In this document: positions 53,119 through 63,125 of the stretch, one piece after another | Layout: the number at the start of each line of letters is the position of its first letter | How positions within the stretch are numbered: the stretch's first letter is position 1 | Assembly (NCBI GenBank): GCA_949316235.1 | Contig: OX438743.1 | Coordinates: forward strand, 36,239,242-36,303,241 | Origin: Oegoconia quadripuncta | Taxonomy: Eukaryota > Arthropoda > Insecta > Lepidoptera > Autostichidae | Reading direction: 5' to 3' | DNA length: 64,000 nucleotides | The notes under the pieces: generated by a model | Told to the model about the DNA's origin: nothing | What the model saw: the letters and a program-made list of their open reading frames with translations, nothing else | Database searches by the model: none | Position numbers and translations under genes: made by a program

Positions 53119-53830
53119 GAATATAATATAAATAAAGTTATCGCGATAAAGTTATTCTTGCAAGTAACCAATAATTTCATAACATACACTGACTACAGTG
53201 AGTGTACGTGTATATGTGTGTTACATTTGCAAATTAACCCTCAACACTCAAGACAAATAAAATCAAAGTAAACATAAACCTTACGAGTATCCTCTAAGTG
53301 AAGGATCCTCGAAAATTATGGATTTTAAAACGCATTAACAATGCAGGATTCGGTTAATCCATTCATCCTGGCTTGCCTTATTGGGGGCAAACTACGTAAT
53401 GTCGGTCGACTCCGAGGCATGCCATTTACATGAATGATTATTCAGGCATAGTTATGAAGTTGAGGGGCACGCGAAACCCTAATGTAAAGGCAAAAGGTAG
53501 AGTTTAAATTCGCTTGGTGCATTTGTTGAGAGTACGGATGGTTTATCAGCGCAGCCCGCATGGAAGGCATTGTTCGAACCCGTTAGCTTATGTTAACACC
53601 CTCGTCCCCTCTGGTCAGACGAACGGTAAACAAATCCAATTCCAAATACTTTATATATATTATACGTAGATGTACTACACGTGTCCAGTTGAGGGTTTAC
53701 CCACGTTTTAGGGAGGTCAAGTATCTGTGAGTCCTCTGTCCTCCTATTGATAGCAATCGTCAGACTGATCATTTCTGCCCAGTGTCAATTTCAATAATAT
53801 ATCCAGAGACTAAACTGTATTTAACCAAAG
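53119..53830. other. No gene seen
   Basis: Unrecognised; moderately AT-rich. Confidence 0.5.
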
Positions 53831-53981
53831 TAATCAGAGATCCGGTTGTCAGAGATAAGATAGCCAGTTCCCCAAATATTTAGGTTTCCGGGTCAGTACG
53901 CTTCCACCTTCCGCCTCATCTTCACTTAACATCAGGTGTGATTGAGGTCAAGTGCTAACCCGTTGAGCATAAAAAAAAATT
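53831..53981 (+). repeat. SINE-B 3' half
   Basis: CCGGTTGTCAGAGATAAGAT to CCCGTTGAGCATAAAAAAAA. Confidence 0.72.
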
Positions 53982-54061
53982 CAAGCTAATTAAAGCGGCT
54001 TAAAATTAAGGCATTATTGACTTCACTTACGAGCAGGATTACTATAATCTTTTATTTCAAA

Positions 54062-54276
54062 CTAGCGCGGCTTCGCCTGTTTGGAATAACTTTATCGAGG
54101 AAATTTGTGTATCCCGCGGGAACTACTCACTTTATCGGGATAAAAAATATCCTGTGTCTTAATCCAGATTATATTCTACCTATCTACCAAATGTCATCGA
54201 AATCCGTTCATCCGTTTCGCCGTGATTGAGCAACATACAAACATCCAAACTTTCGTATTTATAATATTAGATTAGA
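54062..54276 (-). mobile_element. Helitron-like element, near complete
   Basis: On the minus strand from TCTAATCTAATATTATAAAT to the CTAG end. About 10 bp near the 3' hairpin are missing (GCGCTAG). Confidence 0.65.
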
Positions 54277-54347
54277 TAGATTGTCATCTATCTATGACAG
54301 CGTTAAGCATATCCTCTTTATCCATTAAACTAAATAAAATAAATAAT

Positions 54348-54571
54348 AAGCATCCTTAGACATACACACAGCGCCATCAAGTTTCACAATAAGCAACTGT
54401 AGGCTTGTGTTGTGGATACCAGATGGTTGATATACTACATCAATACATTTTTTTGTTGTAAATAAATACATGTTCGTATTCATCACACACACATATGCCC
54501 CTAGCGGGATTCGAAATCGCAACCTTTTGGAATAGTGGTCAGAGTTGCTAACCACTACACCAAACAGGTCG
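54348..54571 (-). repeat. SINE-A, first of two head-to-tail copies
   Basis: Nearly complete on the minus strand, with about 40 bp missing in the body after the A/T run. The B-box region reads GGTTGCGATTTCGAATCCCG. Confidence 0.72.
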
Positions 54572-54597
54572 ACAAAATAAATACCCTTTGATAAACA

Positions 54598-54822
54598 TAT
54601 AGCACAACTAGTGCCATACTAAGCAACTAGGCTTGTATTATGGGTACCAGATAAGTGGTGTACCTACTACACAATTTTTTTTTTTGTAAGTAAATACATA
54701 TAAACGTCCATAACTCGGGTACACGTGTCGTATTCATCATCCAAAACGTATGCCCTTAGCAGCATTCGAATCCGCGCCCTTCTGGTACAGCAGTCAGCGT
54801 TTCTAACCACTACATCAAACAG
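54598..54822 (-). repeat. SINE-A, second head-to-tail copy, diverged
   Basis: Lies 26 bp from the previous copy in the same orientation but is much more diverged (GCGCGGATTCGAATGCTGCT in the B-box region). The two are therefore separate insertions, not a recent duplication. Confidence 0.68.
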
Positions 54823-56167
54823 AATAAACAATGCGAGGACAAACCTCAAAGACATACTCTCAAAATGTATCTCATAATGATTTCGATTCTTTAAGTTTAA
54901 TCATGACTTACGTAAACCCAACCGGATCAAATAATTCGAATTTGTCGTAATCACTCAGTCGGCTTGTTTATCTTGGAAATAATGTCAAAGCGCTTAATTA
55001 CATTCCTAAATTAACTTCTTAATTATACCCACATGTGAGCGGGATTTTAATTCAGGATTCAGGTCCAATCAAGCGTTAGATTTTGGGTCAGGTCAAGTGA
55101 CACATGTGGAAAACCTGATGTAATGGTACATTGTGCGAAGTATTTGTTTAGAATGGGAAACGATATGTTGACTTTACGGTATGTTAACATAATGACAAAT
55201 TAAGGAGAGATCAAGTTTTAAGCAACATCGGACGCGGTCAGTCAGTATGCCTCTCTGGGAATCGAATCCGCTATCTCTACATTGGTTAACAGACCTTAAG
55301 TAGTCACATCAAGAGAGCTCATTTAAAAATATTGTTCAGGTTACCCTTCAGCTCATGATAAATCATCTAACTTTAGACATCAAATTAATATTGCGTCTTT
55401 ATAAAGCAGGTCTGTGTCACAGCTGATTCGGTTAGACAACCTCCAAGCACGCACAGCGGGCGGTAGAGAGCCAAGCGACGCAGTGGGTGGTGACATCCGT
55501 AAGTTGGGATCTTTCCATAAATCTTTGTAGTCCGCTTTGGATCACTCTTACGAACCACCCTTCTGCGCCCTCATCATTTATACTTTATTATTGGAGGCTC
55601 AGCGTTCACCCCTTTCTAATAGCCATCCTTTTTATTTTTTTGCTTAATATTTTATGCACTATGGGTTAGCACTTGACCTAAATAACACCTGATGTTTGGT
55701 ACAGATGGGGCTGAAGGTACATTTACAAACTTTAAACAATTATTTTAATGCATGTAATTAAATCTATTGAAAATTTTAAGAGTGCTAAGTCAGTCAGATT
55801 CCTAGCAAAGAGAAATTATATTTGAAAAAAGAAGTGGCGCAAGAAACTCACAGGATCATTATTCTGTTCCTTTTTGCAAGAAGCGTGCAGAAAGCCCAGG
55901 AAGGGCTACCTTAATTTTTAACAGTCGGAATGCAAGAATAAGCTACCAACATTCCTGCCTGATGAGCGTAGTTAGGCAAACGGATAAATAATCAATCACC
56001 AACCACATTGAATACTCTAAAATATAAGCTGACAAATGAGTAAACAGCTAACGGTGGAATCAGATCATCAAACCTGACTTCCCATAGAAAAGGTAAACAA
56101 TTTGAATTGACACAATCACACCCTAAATTCAGATAACAGAAATCACCATAAGAGAAATTCTCTAATC
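54823..56167. other. No gene seen
   Basis: Contains one SINE-B tail (55645-55722); the rest is unrecognised. Confidence 0.5.
55645..55722 (-). repeat. SINE-B 3' tail, diverged
   Basis: TTTTATGCACTATGGGTTAG, CACTTGACCTAAATAACACC, GATGGGGCTGAAGGTAC. Confidence 0.55.
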
Positions 56168-56215
56168 ATCATCATCAGCCCGTAAACATCCCACTGCAGG
56201 GATATAGGCCTTCCA
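56168..56215 (-). pseudogene. LINE 3' end fragment (second type)
   Basis: CATCATCATCAGCCCGTAAA, CATCCCACTGCAGGGATATA, GGCCTTCC; a related stretch is at 62862-62945. Confidence 0.5.
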
Positions 56216-56279
56216 TCATATAAAAAAAAATCTCTAATAAGCAAAATAAATTCTTGTTTTATCAACAAAGAAAAAGTCC

Positions 56280-56437
56280 TTACATACATACGAGTACGTT
56301 TCGACATTTATCCCAAATGGGTTGGTTTGAGATATCCCAAACATAAGCCTGTGGTTCCAATTGTTAACAGTTTAATACTTGAAACAAATCCACAGTTTAT
56401 CTTTCGAATTTTAGGTACAGAAATGCACACTTGAATA
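56280..56437 (+). repeat. Repeat family D, 5' half
   Basis: TTATCCCAAATGGGTTGGTT, AACAGTTTAATACTTGAAAC, GGTACAGAAATGCACACTTG. Confidence 0.6.
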
Positions 56438-58333
56438 TTAATAATAAACTTGATAGTATAGTTGGCTAACGCATTATACTTACAGAAATCAATCCGCATC
56501 CCATTGGCCGCAGCTCAAAACGGATGCGGCTGATGTTAACCGTTTAACTCCCATTATTCCGAGGCGAGAGCACATCAAGATAAATGTGCCAAAAATACCC
56601 CTCGCTGCGGCGTCGGCGCCTTGCGAATTTCCCGCGGGTAAATTCTTAGATGTAGGCGTTTCCGCACCGATCCGTATACGACGGGGAATGTGGGAAATCT
56701 TGTCGGAAATCTCTTCGCACTTCGATAACATTGAGACTGTCTGTTTTATCTACTTTGTAGAGTATTATCGATGGACGTATAGTCAGTCACAAGTTTGTTA
56801 AGTTTGACATGTGGTGAATAAAATTTTTATGGACGCAAATAACAAATAAAAGGCAAATTTGCGGATTCAATTGAGATCTATTTTAGGCACAGCCATATGG
56901 ACAGCCATTGCTTACCTGACAAACCTGAGGTGATTTGGGATCCTGCCTTTGTCTGCAACTATATTCGTTTTCGATTCAAAGTAATGCTGATGGAAATTAT
57001 TGAGGTTCTGGATCCAGAAAGTGACAATTTACTATACTCCTATTAGCGTGATTGAATGCACCAATCAAATCTTATGTTAGATAACTACTTTATATATTTA
57101 CCCTCACAAGCTTTAACCACTACAATATTAAATGGATTTGTGTTACCTGAACATTTAATTTGGAAGGATAATTCTAATATCAGTGACAGCAATCCAAAGC
57201 TTAGGGAGTTTGTTTGTCGTTTCTCCTAAGGGTAAATTTAGATTTCAATGTCAAGTCTATGAATGTGAGTAAAGCAAGGGGCAAAGTACGACGCGCCATC
57301 CATCAGGCTCTCAAGGCCTATGACAAGAAGGCTTACTTCCCTCATGAATATTTATCGTTCTGTTTATTTCCTAAAACCGAGTTTCTCTTGGGGAAAAAAT
57401 AAATATAATTATGTTTCAAGCTCGATTCCTTCGTTTACCTGGAATCACTTTGTTCAAAATGTAGAGATATGTTCTCTTACATGAATTCAAGAAGTAGCAA
57501 TATTGTAAGAACTATAAAGGTACAACCGTAGAGCTAATCGTGTCAGTTTTCATTTCTGTCATCGATTTGTTAATCAAATATTCTAAATCTAGTTTGTACC
57601 TCAGCTTTTTAATTATGTTTTTTAATGAAAGAAAAATAATCATTAACGGTAATTGTAGCTCATTACCGGCATTAATCTACGAGGTCATTATTGGATGAAT
57701 GATGACTAATGGACAAATCAGCTTCCATAATGAAAGAGATGACATCGACATCACATTGAACCTTATTGTTCCATGAGTGGTTGGTTTGAAAAGTCGGAAA
57801 AGGTTTATTCTTGTTTGTTTACATTTCATCATGTTATCCCATATAATTTGTTTTTGGATAACCCAAAACTCACCTTACTGCAAAATTATCGGTAGCCTTG
57901 GCTTTTTATGAACTGTCAAGAGAGTTAAAAAAAATTCTAAGCAGGCAAGCTTTTACGGCGCTTCTTCTTTGATCAATCACATGACAAATTGTGTTTTGTT
58001 TTAAGAGCACTCTCCGACGTTGTTTGACAGTTGTTGAGTGAAAGTTTTCTTTTGTGGTAAGAATGAAGTTTAAATTAGTTCTCTCTGTTTAATTCATTCA
58101 TCATTTTTTCTAACAGAGTGTCGCGAGTGTTTGTTTTTCTTTACCTGGAGTGTACAGTTGGCTCCATGAGTCATTCGGGGCTATTTTACACATTAATTGT
58201 AACATGCTGTAGGTTTCTTGAATAAGTACCTCTTGCAGTTTTTAAATGAACTATGTTTAATATAGAATAAGTAACCCAATTGTATGTGTAAATAAAATGA
58301 AATAGTAATTTTTTTGCAAGTGATTTTGGGTAT
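56438..58333. other. Unrecognised, with a CpG-rich island
   Basis: 56500-56760 is CpG- and GC-rich and repeat-free, with open frames on both strands but no known domain. TAGTCAGTCAC at about 56778 includes an initiator-like TCAGT. Candidate host promoter or exon; unproven. Confidence 0.3.
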
Positions 58334-58535
58334 ATGGGATTTAGCGAAGTTAAGCCAGGTCTAGTGCAATCAGTCCGTGAATGGGGGATTACTAGTGGTA
58401 TTTTCATATGAGTGTATCCGTGTTTCGGAGGGCATAGCAGTTGTTAATGTCCAGTCGGTGGCTAAAATTGGCGACTTCAAAGCAATGACCATTAGAATTG
58501 TAGGTAGTGGAAGCTATGCCTCAGCAGAAGATATA
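58334..58535 (+). repeat. 5S-rRNA-like SINE, 3'-truncated
   Basis: Starts with TTAGCGAAGTTAAGCCAGGT and CAATCAGTCCGTGAATGGGG, again in the 5S promoter order, followed by the family body (GTGTTTCGGAGGGCATAG). Similarity fades after about 58535. Confidence 0.6.
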
Positions 58536-59802
58536 TGTTTGTAGTATAAATTGAATATTAAAACAGCCTGACCTGATCGGCCAATTTACTTAAAACAAGT
58601 GTACTTTGTCAGAACGTCTACACTCCTATTTCTACAGCCTAACATCATCACCAATGTACTGTATTGTAAATAGCCAGTGAAATTACCGGCCCATGCAATT
58701 CAGAATTCTCTGACGGCCAAAGAGGCAACCTTATCTAACATAGTCATAAAATTGGAAACTCTGAGAGGGTGTTAGTTTTAGTGTCACATAGAAATCGAAA
58801 GTTCTTCAATATATCGTGTCAGTAATATCATAATATCTGTCCCATCCTCCTTCAAGTTTCACAATATTTTATGTCGGCTTCCATAAACGGCGGATGCCTC
58901 GGAGGCCGCGCAGAAAATATGGAGAGCAATAAAAATGTCAAGTCAGGTCATCAGAATGGAAAGCCCGAGGCGTTTTGTCGCCAGATGTGGCACTGAATCA
59001 ATGAAAAACTGTTTTCTTTCGTGCCTCACAACGCCGATATATCAGGATGCGTCGGCCGAACGCTCCCGAAGGTAAGGAAAAGTTTAGGCAAGTGTAATAA
59101 TGGCCCCTGTTATGTTTGCTGACGGAACAAATGTTGATCCGGGCACCTGCTTGCGTTGACACGGGAAATATTGTGTTTTGTCACGAATTTACTTTCAGTA
59201 ATGGTTTGGCACGAACACGGGCTTCTTTTTTGGTTACAGTATTTGAATTTATTTTTAACCGACTTTAGAAAAGGAGGGGGTTTCAATTCGATTGTATTGT
59301 TCTGTAACAATTCCGCCATATATGGATTGATAATGTATATGTGGGCTTCTAGTAGGTAGGTCATATTTAATGGATCCCTATTCACGAATGATTGATTGCG
59401 ACGACGTGTTGTGTAGAAACTTAGTATACTTGCAATGCGATTGAAGCCAGCAAACAACCTTGAAAATATTTACAAGACCTAATAATGCTTTTCAAAATTA
59501 TTTCAGCTTACAAGCTGCTAAAACACTTCCGTCGAATCTCGATCAAACGAAATATTGGGATATTTCATGGTGTCCTCTACAAATCTCTAAAGTGCCTTTG
59601 AAATTTACTCTTTTTGAACTATTAAAATCAACAGGATTCCACATCATTTCGTTTAATCGTGGTTCGACTGGACACATTGCAATATACATATATTATATTA
59701 CAAAATGAACCTTAACGACATTAAAAATATTATTTATTTGACATCGGTCTGCTGGATCAAGATAAAATGAACTTTATTAAGATTTTATTAAGGCTAATTT
59801 TC
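58536..59802. other. Unrecognised, possible conserved host sequence
   Basis: 58850-59070 is repeat-free and GC-richer. 59259-59290 (AACCGACTTTAGAAAAGGAG) belongs to a common lepidopteran repeat. 59372-59391 shares ATTCACGAATGATTGATTG with 62817-62836. Confidence 0.4.
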
Positions 59803-59872
59803 ATGAGTTATCGAATCCGCGACCTCCAAAACATAAACCCAATGTGTTTACATTGAGCCACGGAGGCGGTTT
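59803..59872 (-). repeat. SINE-B head fragment
   Basis: TTATCGAATCCGCGACCTCC to GAGCCACGGAGGCGGTTT; only the tRNA-like head. Confidence 0.65.
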
Positions 59873-59983
59873 GAATCTAAAAAAGTTTAGGTTCTTAATT
59901 TTTGGCACATGCACAATAAACTATTAATCTTGCCTCCACAGTCCTGCCTCTGTAACTCCATTAAGTTACAATCAAAAGTGATA

Positions 59984-60380
59984 CTCCACATTTTTTTTGT
60001 AAATAAATCTAAATATCTCAAAGGTGACTGACATAGTGATCTATCAACGCCCACCCCAAACCACTGGACGGATCGGGCTGAAATTTGGGATGCAGGTAGA
60101 TGTTATGACGTAGGCATCCGCTAAGAAAGGATTTTGATAAATTCTACCCCCAAGGGGATAAAACAGGGGATGAAAGTTTGTTGTTTGTATTTTGATAAAA
60201 TCTTCCACGCGGACGAAGTCGCGGGAGGAAAGCTAGTACACATATAAATGAAAAACATCCATAACTCGGGTACACATGTCCGTATTTATCACACAAACAT
60301 ATGCCCCTAGCGGGATTCGAACCCGTAACCTTTTCGTATAGCGGTCAGAGTTGCTAACCACTACACCAAACAGGTCGTCA
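59984..60380 (-). repeat. SINE-A split by a Helitron-like element
   Basis: 60238-60380 holds the head and half the body (minus strand). The next part of the body (TTTTTTTTGTAAATAAATC) appears at 59990-60012, beyond the element at 60013-60236. Confidence 0.6.
60013..60236 (+). mobile_element. Helitron-like element inserted in SINE-A
   Basis: Ends CGCGGACGAAGTCGCGGGAG-GAAAGCTAG before T. The interior has CCACTGGACGGATCGGGCTG and GAAATTTGGGATGCAGGTAG. The 5' end is diverged. SINE-A sequence lies on both sides. Confidence 0.6.
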
Positions 60381-60451
60381 ATCGTAAATTACAAATCATC
60401 TGGCGAATATCTGGTAACCTGGAACACATAGAATTATCAATTAGCACCTCG

Positions 60452-60585
60452 GGCTCCCCCATAGATTTTCAGAGGAACCGGTTGGAAGCGGCCTGCATCC
60501 AGTGACTTCCCTCACCTACACCAGGTCGTCTCTCCACCTTGTGAGTGGACGTCCTACGATGCGCTTGCCGATGCAGGATACTTTT
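60452..60585 (-). pseudogene. RTE LINE tail fragment
   Basis: CTCCCCCATAGATTTTCAGA, GGAACCGGTTGGAAGCGGCC, TGCATCCAGTGACTTCCCTC, GTCCTACGATGCGCTTGCC: inverted RTE ORF2 end, collinear and not rearranged. Confidence 0.6.
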
Positions 60586-61675
60586 CCTAATTCAAGAACC
60601 AGGCATCAAAAGTGCTAACCTCTTCTCATTTATTTTATTCGTTGAAGATGATTCTATGTAAAACTTGTGAAATGAATAAATGATTACATACTTACTACTT
60701 ATATCATTTCGCCAAACAATTTGCGCCCATCAATTTATAACAAGTTGGTCTAATTGTCATTCTTTTCCAAACTGGAATGAACTCTACGACCAACTTTTCG
60801 CACAACATAATTTCAAAAAACCGAACTCCCGTTAATATAACGATATTTGCATATTCATTAGCGGAGAGTTTTTGTCGTAGTCTGTGTATAAACTTTTTCA
60901 CCTTTTCATGACTAATATACTTTAGTCAGGCGATGAGCAAACTTATTTTCTTGTAGGCTTAACACAAATTCGGTTTCGGAACACGAAATTGATATCTTTA
61001 TGGTTTCCATCAATATCATCATCATTAGGTGTACTGACGTGACAAATGGTCTGTTTTTATGGATAGATGTAGTTAAACTAGGAACCTTTATTGTTTCCAT
61101 CTGACCGTCTGCTCGTTAAAGATGATTTCATCATTATGTATTTTTGAACATACCTATATTTCTAAAGTGTGTAAAGTTGCGAAATAAAAAGTAAAAAAAT
61201 TTTACCGCATCGACGTGTGAGTCTGAATTTTTTTATTTGCAGACCCCATCGAGTTGGTTAAGACTATAATCCTGAAATAGGATACATCTACGTAATATTA
61301 AGCTAATCACTTTTGTTCAAAGCAATAGTTCAACCTCAATGTTTCGGATAATTCCAGCAATACCGAATATGATTGATCTAACAATAAATAGGAACGGCGT
61401 ATAAAAACGTCATGGTGCCGAATTAGATAGAATATGCATTCGTCAAGATACTAGGTTTTCGGTCTGAGATAGGCATATGGATTTCGAATAAAAGTGATGA
61501 TAATAAAAATTCAATTAAATTCGAATGCATTCTCAAAGATTAATGAAATAAACTCCTCCTAAAGACAAATAATAAGTATGTATAATCAATCACAGTTTAA
61601 CAAGTCTTCTATTTTGATATACATAGTTAGTCAACTCTCGAGGTTGGAAGGATAACTATTTGTGGGTTGAGACGG
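60586..61675. other. No gene seen
   Basis: AT-rich unrecognised sequence leading up to the TATA-like box. Confidence 0.5.
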
Positions 61676-61849
61676 TATATATAAATGGTCGGGACATCAA
61701 TCCATTCTAACAGCCTTGCAACAATAATGAAGTTAGGCATCTCAACATTCAGCCACAACGTGATACGCGCTTACCAGCACAACCAGCCGCGATCAAGTCC
61801 AAGCACAGCAGTCGCTGACGCTAGAAGTTCATTGCTATGTGATGAATGA
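61676..61849 (+). promoter_or_regulatory. Candidate TATA promoter with a 40-codon ORF
   Basis: TATATATAAAT at 61676-61686 is a good TATA box. About 43 bases after it an ATG at 61727 (ACAATAATGA context) opens a 40-codon frame, MKLGISTFSHNVIRAYQ..., ending at 61849. No signal peptide or known domain is seen. It could be the first exon of a host gene whose continuation I cannot see, or a chance TATA in AT-rich DNA. Confidence 0.35.
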
Positions 61850-62649
61850 CGTCATCATCGTACGACTGACCCCCGTAGTCTCGTCGACGGTAACCCCCGA
61901 CTCCAGTTTACCTCCAGTTACTACCAATAGAGGTTCGCTCACAGGACCTTCTGAACGGGGTTCCATTAAGTGGGTTGTAGCCCATCGGCGCCGGTGTGAA
62001 GAAATGATGTGGCCGATTTGACGCTCGCCAACCCACCATGGGGGAAGCTTGAAGTCATGGGCTATATTATACTCCAGATTTGATACCAGGACATGACCCA
62101 CCTAGCGGCCCGTTCGCTGTGACGAGCGGCGCGGACAGCATCGATCGATAGGCCAATACTAAGTATCCGATTCACACATCTCCCAAGAGACGCAGCAGAA
62201 TAAACTGTGTTCATTCTCGCATACTTCAGCTCATCCCTTATAGTCAAGGGTATAGGTACCTACTTCTATGCTACTGCCACAGCTACTCGTACAGTGCTTT
62301 GCTAATGTGAAATGTGACTAGATCTGCTTGACAGGTGCCACTTATCTCAAACTTTTATATAAAAGCTTCCCGCTGTTAACATAATACACTTGTAATGCTA
62401 TATGTACTTATATAAAGGGTCAAGAAGGGCTCTGTTATTCAGCGTATACCTCAAACTGTCTGATAAAATCACTACGCCGGTCTTTACAACTATGTTTATC
62501 CACACACAGTGTTTTAAAGAGGCATGAGTCGCTGAGAACAATGAGTTCAGAACAGTTTTCATGTCGGAAGTGGCATTACACTGAACATTAGCCTCCACGA
62601 TAAGGCGCCGACACAAATTGGCCCGCGCACGCGAGCGCTGCGATCGTAT
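61850..62649. other. Unrecognised coding-like remnant on the minus strand
   Basis: Minus-strand frames at 61835-62101 and 62062-62247 overlap in different phases and would read on from each other (RWVMSWYQIWS then IAHDFKLPPWWVGERQIGH), as in a frameshifted mobile-element ORF. A third frame at 62398-62616 is also unplaced. I do not recognise the protein. Confidence 0.35.
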
Positions 62650-62760
62650 TAGGAGAGAACCACGATTATGACTTTATGAAGCCCATTTACGTTTTGATTG
62701 TTGCGCGTGTCGTTTTGGAATTCACGGTGGAGAATAAAAAAATTCTGTATCTGTATCTGT
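62650..62760 (+). mobile_element. Possible LINE 3' end with TGTATC tail
   Basis: GGAGAATAAAAAAATTCTGT and then TATCTGTATCTGTG resemble a polyadenylation signal followed by a hexanucleotide tail. No coding part is identified. Confidence 0.3.
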
Positions 62761-62861
62761 GATTTTCGAAGTAATATTTAACGGGTAAACAAAACAAGAA
62801 CTTCTTAGGATGGGAATTCACGAATGATTGATTGATAGGGTGGCATGCAGAAATTTAATCA

Positions 62862-62945
62862 TCATCATTATCAGCCCGTAAACAGCCTACTGCAGGGATA
62901 TAGGCCTACCCCCGTATTTAAGGAAGTATGGGCCATAGTCCTGCA
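62862..62945 (-). pseudogene. LINE 3' end fragment (second type)
   Basis: CATCATCATTATCAGCCCGT, AAACAGCCTACTGCAGGGAT, ATAGGCCTACCCCC; matches 56168-56215. Confidence 0.5.
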
Positions 62946-62995
62946 TGTATTCAAAAACTTAATACCTGATTAAAACTGACAACTCAAACTCGAAA

Positions 62996-63125
62996 GTATC
63001 CACAATACAAGCCTATAGTTTATTATTTATGGATATTGTTTTGTAATAATAAAATATTTTCATTTTCATAGTTGCTTAATGTGGAACTAGATGGCGTTAT
63101 GTGTATGTCCAAGGATATTTATTTA
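62996..63125 (+). repeat. SINE-A 3' part with a 49-bp insertion
   Basis: GTATCCACAATACAAGCCTA and TTGCTTAATGTGGAACTAGA are adjacent in SINE-A but here separated by 63019-63067. That insert ends in ATTTTCATTTTC and is flanked by ATAG, which looks like a tiny truncated LINE 3' end. Confidence 0.6.

Noticed and set aside
54348..54822. The adjacent SINE-A copies as a recent tandem duplication
   Set aside because: They differ strongly from each other, so they are independent insertions.
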